9,081 nt of DNA from contig JAUIMD010000052.1 in assembly GCA_030433225.1 (NCBI GenBank), positions 1 through 9,081 on the forward strand, given 5' to 3'. Source of the stretch: Bacteroidia bacterium (GTDB lineage Bacteria > Bacteroidota > Bacteroidia > Bacteroidales > UBA5342). This document shows positions 6,505-9,081 of the stretch, piece after piece. The translations under genes were made by a program, and so were the position numbers. The notes under the pieces are model-generated. The model saw nothing but the letters and a program-made list of their open reading frames with translations. It had not been told where the DNA came from and ran no database searches. Position 1 is the stretch's first letter. Each line of letters starts with the position of its first letter.

Positions 6505-6525
6505 TTTTGGGTGGTTTTTGGGTGG
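6505..6525. repeat. Tandem direct repeat TTTTGGGTGG, two copies, 11-bp period
   Basis: Two identical 10-bp units at 6505-6514 and 6516-6525 are separated by one base, giving about one helical turn of spacing. On the minus strand they read CCACCCAAAA. They lie about 145 bp upstream of the suf -7 element, a distance possible for an upstream activator site. Function is unknown; two copies could be chance. Confidence 0.5.
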
Positions 6526-6621
6526 ATTTACTTGCAGCCTGAAAGGAAATAGTAACCCCTTGTTGCAATGCAGAATATCTTAGCCCGATTGTGAGCACAG
6601 CCGCAGATAGGGTTGGGCATA

Positions 6622-6664
6622 AAACAAAACAACGCTTGCATAATAGGGAAGCGTTGTTTTGTTT
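6622..6664 (-). terminator. Rho-independent terminator after the T9SS gene
   Basis: A perfect 16-bp inverted repeat, with left arm 6622-6637 and right arm 6649-6664 (AAGCGTTGTTTTGTTT), has an 11-nt loop. It starts 21 nt after the T9SS gene stop. The arms are GC-richer next to the loop and end in T/A-rich tracts, so the 3' arm is U-rich on either strand. It should end the upstream transcript and shield suf from read-through. Confidence 0.85.
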
Positions 6665-6685
6665 ATTTAGAATGTGAATAAATTT

Positions 6686-7951
6686 TTATTCCACTACAAA
6701 TTTTTGATTTACAGTAGTTTTACCTTCGTTAAGCTGAAGAATGTACATGCCTTTTTCTGGGTTTTGTAAGGAAATAGTATGCGTTCCCGCAGGATAGGTT
6801 TGCCGGTGTACTACCTGGCCGGCGAGGTTTACAATGATTGCCTCGCTGGTATTTTCGGTAGCAAACGTAAAGGCTCCTTTGTTTGGATTGGGGTAGAGCC
6901 TGGAGTTGGTGGTGCCAACAATTTCTACGCTGGTTTGCCCGTCAATGGTCCAGTACAATTCGGTGTATTCTGTTTTTACATCCACCATTGCCGATTTTGT
7001 TAAGGCCACATCCACCTCTACAAACGTTTCTACCAGGGTAACTACCGCTGTAAAAATATCGTCCAAACCAGCTTCGTCGGTGAAAAACCGGGGTAATATC
7101 AACGTTGGGTTGGAAATGCTGTAATCAATGGTCAGTGCCGATTTGTCGTATTGAATCCAGCCGTTGGTGGAAATATCCCATTCTTTACCACGCACCAGAT
7201 TGATGTTTCCACTTCCATCGTATTCATATTCATCGCGGGTTTCAGGCAGCCAAGCTCCTTCCATGGTAGTGGTGTAGTCGGTTTCGGCCGTAAGTTTACC
7301 GTCGGTATATTCATATTCGGTCTTTTCACTGTTCGAGAGGGTTCCCATAATGGGGGCCACATCGAAGGTTACTTTACTGGTTAGTTTTCCGGCAAGGTTA
7401 TAGGTATATTCCGTTTTTTCAAAAAGCATGGGGGGGAGTGGAAAAATGCTTACAAAAGTAGATTCTGTAACCAGTCGGTCGTTTTCATAGGCATATTCAA
7501 CGGTCGTAAACATCATCCATTGGCCCATATCTTCATCGTAAATGTACTGGGCTTTTCCCGTTAGTTTACCGTTTTCGGCATAGGCCAGCTCTTCCTTTAA
7601 AATGGTGTCACGGTTTCCGCCATTGTTTATCAAGGTGAATTGGGCGCCTATTTGCCCGTTGCTGTTGTAGGTGTAGGCAATTTCAAATGTCGTATCCGCC
7701 ATGGCCAATGTTTGGCTTTTGCTCATTTCTTCTTCAAAGCCTCCATCCGGAATGTCGATGTCTTCCAAACCATATAATACCTCTTTAATAATTTGGTTTT
7801 GCGCGTTGTAATAAAATTTAAAGGAACCGGTTTGGGTGAATGTTTCACCATTGGCCGTGTAGATCAGCATGCTGTCGAGCCGGGCGTTTACGGCGCTTGC
7901 CAGCACAGTAGCCGTTAGCAATAAAAAACTAAGAATGTAAAGTCGTTTCAT
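6686..7951 (-). CDS. Secreted T9SS type A sorting-domain protein with YxY-type repeats, function unknown
   Basis: A 421-residue protein that I cannot assign a biochemical function. Residues 1-23 look like a Sec signal peptide: MKRLY, a hydrophobic stretch ILSFLLLTATVLASA, and a likely cleavage after VNA. Residues about 45-257 contain some seven imperfect strand-turn-strand repeats of the form hxYxYnxxGkL, such as FKFYYNAQNQI, IAYTYNSNGQI, VEYAYENDRL, TEYTYNLAGKL, TEYEYTDGKL and DEYEYDGSGNI, reminiscent of YD/RHS-type beta repeats. The last about 72 residues form a T9SS type A sorting domain: RLYPNPNKGAFTF (351-363), IVNLAGQVV (373-381), GTHTISLQ (389-396), GMYILQL (401-407) and the terminal NQKFVVE. 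The protein should cross the outer membrane by the type IX system and be released or anchored at the surface. It contains no cysteines in the mature part and no catalytic motif that I recognise. It is monocistronic, between two terminators. A binding or structural role is only a guess. Confidence 0.9.
   Translation of the reverse strand: MKRLYILSFLLLTATVLASAVNARLDSMLIYTANGETFTQTGSFKFYYNAQNQIIKEVLYGLEDIDIPDGGFEEEMSKSQTLAMADTTFEIAYTYNSNGQIGAQFTLINNGGNRDTILKEELAYAENGKLTGKAQYIYDEDMGQWMMFTTVEYAYENDRLVTESTFVSIFPLPPMLFEKTEYTYNLAGKLTSKVTFDVAPIMGTLSNSEKTEYEYTDGKLTAETDYTTTMEGAWLPETRDEYEYDGSGNINLVRGKEWDISTNGWIQYDKSALTIDYSISNPTLILPRFFTDEAGLDDIFTAVVTLVETFVEVDVALTKSAMVDVKTEYTELYWTIDGQTSVEIVGTTNSRLYPNPNKGAFTFATENTSEAIIVNLAGQVVHRQTYPAGTHTISLQNPEKGMYILQLNEGKTTVNQKFVVE
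7883..7951 (-). other. Signal peptide of the T9SS cargo
   Basis: Residues 1-23 show a K-R positive start, a 15-residue hydrophobic core and an A-V-N-A end with small residues at -1 and -3 (cleavage after Ala23 preferred; after Ala20 is the alternative). This matches a type I Sec signal and fits the C-terminal T9SS domain, which needs periplasmic export first. No lipobox cysteine is present. Confidence 0.8.
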
Positions 7952-7992
7952 GTCTCTTTTTTGATTAGGTAAGTAATAAAAGGTTGTTCATT

Positions 7993-8011
7993 ACACGGAG
8001 TTATCCGGTGT
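7993..8011 (-). repeat. Small hairpin upstream of the T9SS gene
   Basis: CGGA (7996-7999) pairs with TCCG (8004-8007) around a TTAT loop, extended by ACA/TGT across a one-base bulge. It lies about 40 nt upstream of the T9SS ATG, so it may sit in the 5' leader or near the promoter. The rest of 7952-8099 shows no gene and no exact TAnnTTTG element. A weak chance hairpin cannot be excluded. Confidence 0.35.
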
Positions 8012-8099
8012 ATACTGTAACAACTTGCAGGCGACGGTGGTTCAGGAAAAGGGTAGAGAATCCGTGTTGGAAGGTGCAGAAAACGAGTGAAATATGTAA

Positions 8100-8130
8100 A
8101 GGGAATGTCGGTCAAAAGCCGGCATTCCCT
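8100..8130 (-). terminator. Probable terminator after asnA
   Basis: AGGGAATGTCGG (8100-8111) pairs with CCGGCATTCCCT (8119-8130), a 12-bp stem with one mismatch and a 7-nt loop, starting 11 nt after the asnA stop. On the minus strand the stem is followed by TTACATATTTC, only moderately T-rich. Position and stem strength support transcription termination of asnA. Confidence 0.65.
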
Positions 8131-8141
8131 GAATTGGTTTA

Positions 8142-9081
8142 TTAAAGTAGTGGTATGTTATGTGCCTCGCACTCGGCCCGCATTTCGTCGGACCATATGC
8201 TCGTTTGTATTTCACCAATGTGTGCTTTGCGTAAAAAGTACATGCACAAACGGCTTTGTCCAATGCCACCCCCAATAGACTGTGGCAACTCACCATTAAG
8301 CAAACGTTTATGAAACAGCAATTCTTTTCGGTGGAGTTGATTTTCCTGCTCCAGTTGTTGCAGCAGGGTTGCAGCATCCACCCGTATGCCCATGGACGAT
8401 AGCTCGAATGAGCGTTGCAGAATGTCATTCCATACCACAATGTCCCCATTCAATCCGCGATGTCCATTGCCCGTTTCCGTGGACCAATCGTCGTAATCAG
8501 GAGCTCGTCCATCGTGTTTTTCGCCGTTGGGTAATTTGCTGCCAATGCCGGTGATAAATACAGCGCCGTGTTGTTGGGCGGCCTTGTCTTCGCGCTCTTT
8601 TTGCGTGAGGTGCGGGTATTCGTGGTACAATGCCTCTGTGTGAATAAACGTGATTTCTTCGGGTAATTGGGGCTTTATGGCCGGAAAGTTCTGGTAAACA
8701 AACGTTTCTGTGCGCTTTAACGCCGCATATATTTTACGCACAATGTATTTTAAATAGTCGAGGTTGCGGTGATCCTCCTTCATGGCAATTTCCCAATCCC
8801 ATTGGTCAACATATAACGAGTGCAGGTTGCCCAGGCTTTCATCCGGTCGTATGGCATTCATGTCGGTATAAACCCCGTAGCCTTTTTCTATGTTGTAGTC
8901 GGCCAGCGCCATGCGTTTCCATTTGGCCAGTGAGTTTACTACTTCGGCAACCTTTCCATCATTGTCCTTTATGGCAAAATTTACCTTGTTTTCGGTGCCG
9001 TTTAAGTCGTCATTAATTCCCGTGTCTTTTAATACAAATAGTGGGGCGGTAATGCGGCGCAGTCCCAGTTCGGCAGAAAGG
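8142..9081 (-). CDS. asnA: Aspartate-ammonia ligase AsnA (5' end beyond window)
   Basis: Ammonia-dependent asparagine synthetase: L-aspartate + NH3 + ATP gives L-asparagine + AMP + PPi, in the cytoplasm. The fold is that of class II aminoacyl-tRNA synthetases. The frame is open past the Met codon at 8910-8912 to the window edge, so that Met is internal: 56 further residues upstream (LSAELGLRRITAPLFVLK ... EVVNSLAKWKR) match the family. In all 312 residues are visible; Bacteroides homologues have about 345, so roughly 33 N-terminal residues are missing. Conserved blocks are SLAKWKR, YTDMNAIRPDE, LHSLYVDQWDWE, GAVFITGIGSKL, GRAPDYDDWS, GLNGDIVVWND, ELSSMGIRVDA and the nucleotide-binding SIGGGIGQSRLCMYFLRKAHIGEIQTSIW near the end. 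These distinguish AsnA from the unrelated glutamine-dependent AsnB and from asparaginyl/lysyl-tRNA synthetases. The gene ends in a hairpin and appears separate from the genes to its left. Confidence 0.97.
   Translation of the reverse strand, partial: LSAELGLRRITAPLFVLKDTGINDDLNGTENKVNFAIKDNDGKVAEVVNSLAKWKRMALADYNIEKGYGVYTDMNAIRPDESLGNLHSLYVDQWDWEIAMKEDHRNLDYLKYIVRKIYAALKRTETFVYQNFPAIKPQLPEEITFIHTEALYHEYPHLTQKEREDKAAQQHGAVFITGIGSKLPNGEKHDGRAPDYDDWSTETGNGHRGLNGDIVVWNDILQRSFELSSMGIRVDAATLLQQLEQENQLHRKELLFHKRLLNGELPQSIGGGIGQSRLCMYFLRKAHIGEIQTSIWSDEMRAECEAHNIPLL

Larger units (their letters stand above)
6317..6621. other. Non-coding region upstream of sufB
   Basis: About 305 nt with no credible gene on either strand. 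The sufB-proximal half (6317-6480) is AT-rich and holds the candidate suf promoter. The distal half holds a tandem repeat of TTTTGGGTGG (6505-6514 and 6516-6525) and, next to the terminator, a segment with weak self-pairing (6580-6622, TTAGCCC against GGGC-A-TAA). I recognise no tRNA, riboswitch or named small RNA here. Confidence 0.6.

Noticed and set aside
6586..6602. CGATTGTGAGCACAGCC resembles a lac operator half-site
   Set aside because: Only the GATTGTGAGC half resembles lac; the other half does not complete the dyad, and no LacI-family gene is visible. A chance likeness.
8042..8449. A 135-codon minus-strand ORF overlapping the asnA end in another frame
   Set aside because: Most of it overlaps asnA, whose frame is conserved to its stop. 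The rest covers the asnA terminator. No motif supports it.
8910..8912. Taking the Met at 8912 as the asnA start
   Set aside because: The frame stays open to the window edge, and the 56 upstream residues match the conserved AsnA N-terminal region, including SLAKWKR, which spans this point.
1..9081. CRISPR array, tRNA, rRNA, insertion sequence, prophage or integron traits
   Set aside because: No evenly spaced repeats, no cloverleaf or rRNA segments, no transposase or integrase, and no terminal repeats were seen. The window reads as conserved chromosomal housekeeping DNA.

Overview
The window looks like chromosomal DNA from a member of the Bacteroidota. Four things suggest this: a secreted protein with a type IX secretion (T9SS) type A C-terminal sorting domain; a sufB-C-D-S-E-DUF59 gene order that is usual in this phylum; an ammonia-type asparagine synthetase with strong resemblance to Bacteroides AsnA; and a candidate TAnnTTTG promoter element of the Bacteroidetes sigma-ABfr type. 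I cannot place it to order or genus. All recognised genes lie on the minus strand, so they read from right to left.

Layout in the direction of transcription (high to low coordinates). (1) 8142-9081: asnA, aspartate-ammonia ligase, cut at its N-terminus by the window edge and followed by a probable hairpin terminator (8100-8130). (2) 7952-8141: a 190-nt spacer with one small hairpin. (3) 6686-7951: a secreted T9SS cargo protein with YxY-type strand repeats, of unknown function, followed by a 16-bp perfect inverted-repeat terminator (6622-6664). (4) 6317-6621: non-coding DNA that should hold the suf promoter. It contains a TACCTTTG -7 element, an overlapping small palindrome and a tandem 11-bp repeat. 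(5) 605-6316: the SUF iron-sulfur cluster assembly operon, sufB, sufC, sufD, sufS, sufE and a DUF59/MIP18-family gene, tightly spaced. (6) 1-588: lpxH of lipid A synthesis, 16 nt after the DUF59 gene and cut at its C-terminus by the window edge.

The SUF genes form a complete pathway. SufS takes sulfur from cysteine, SufE relays the persulfide, the SufBCD ATPase/scaffold builds the cluster, and the DUF59 protein probably helps in maturation or delivery. No SufA-type carrier, SufU or Fe-S-responsive regulator (IscR/SufR) is encoded in the window. lpxH is probably co-transcribed by position only.

I do not see a new multi-gene system here; most of the window is well-known housekeeping DNA. The points worth a second look are small. 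They are a TTG start for sufD backed by a GGAGG Shine-Dalgarno inside the last codons of sufC, the same arrangement between sufE and DUF59, hairpins in the sufB/sufC and sufD/sufS gaps, a CxxCxxC tail on SufD, the structure of the suf upstream region, and an undescribed repeat-rich T9SS cargo.
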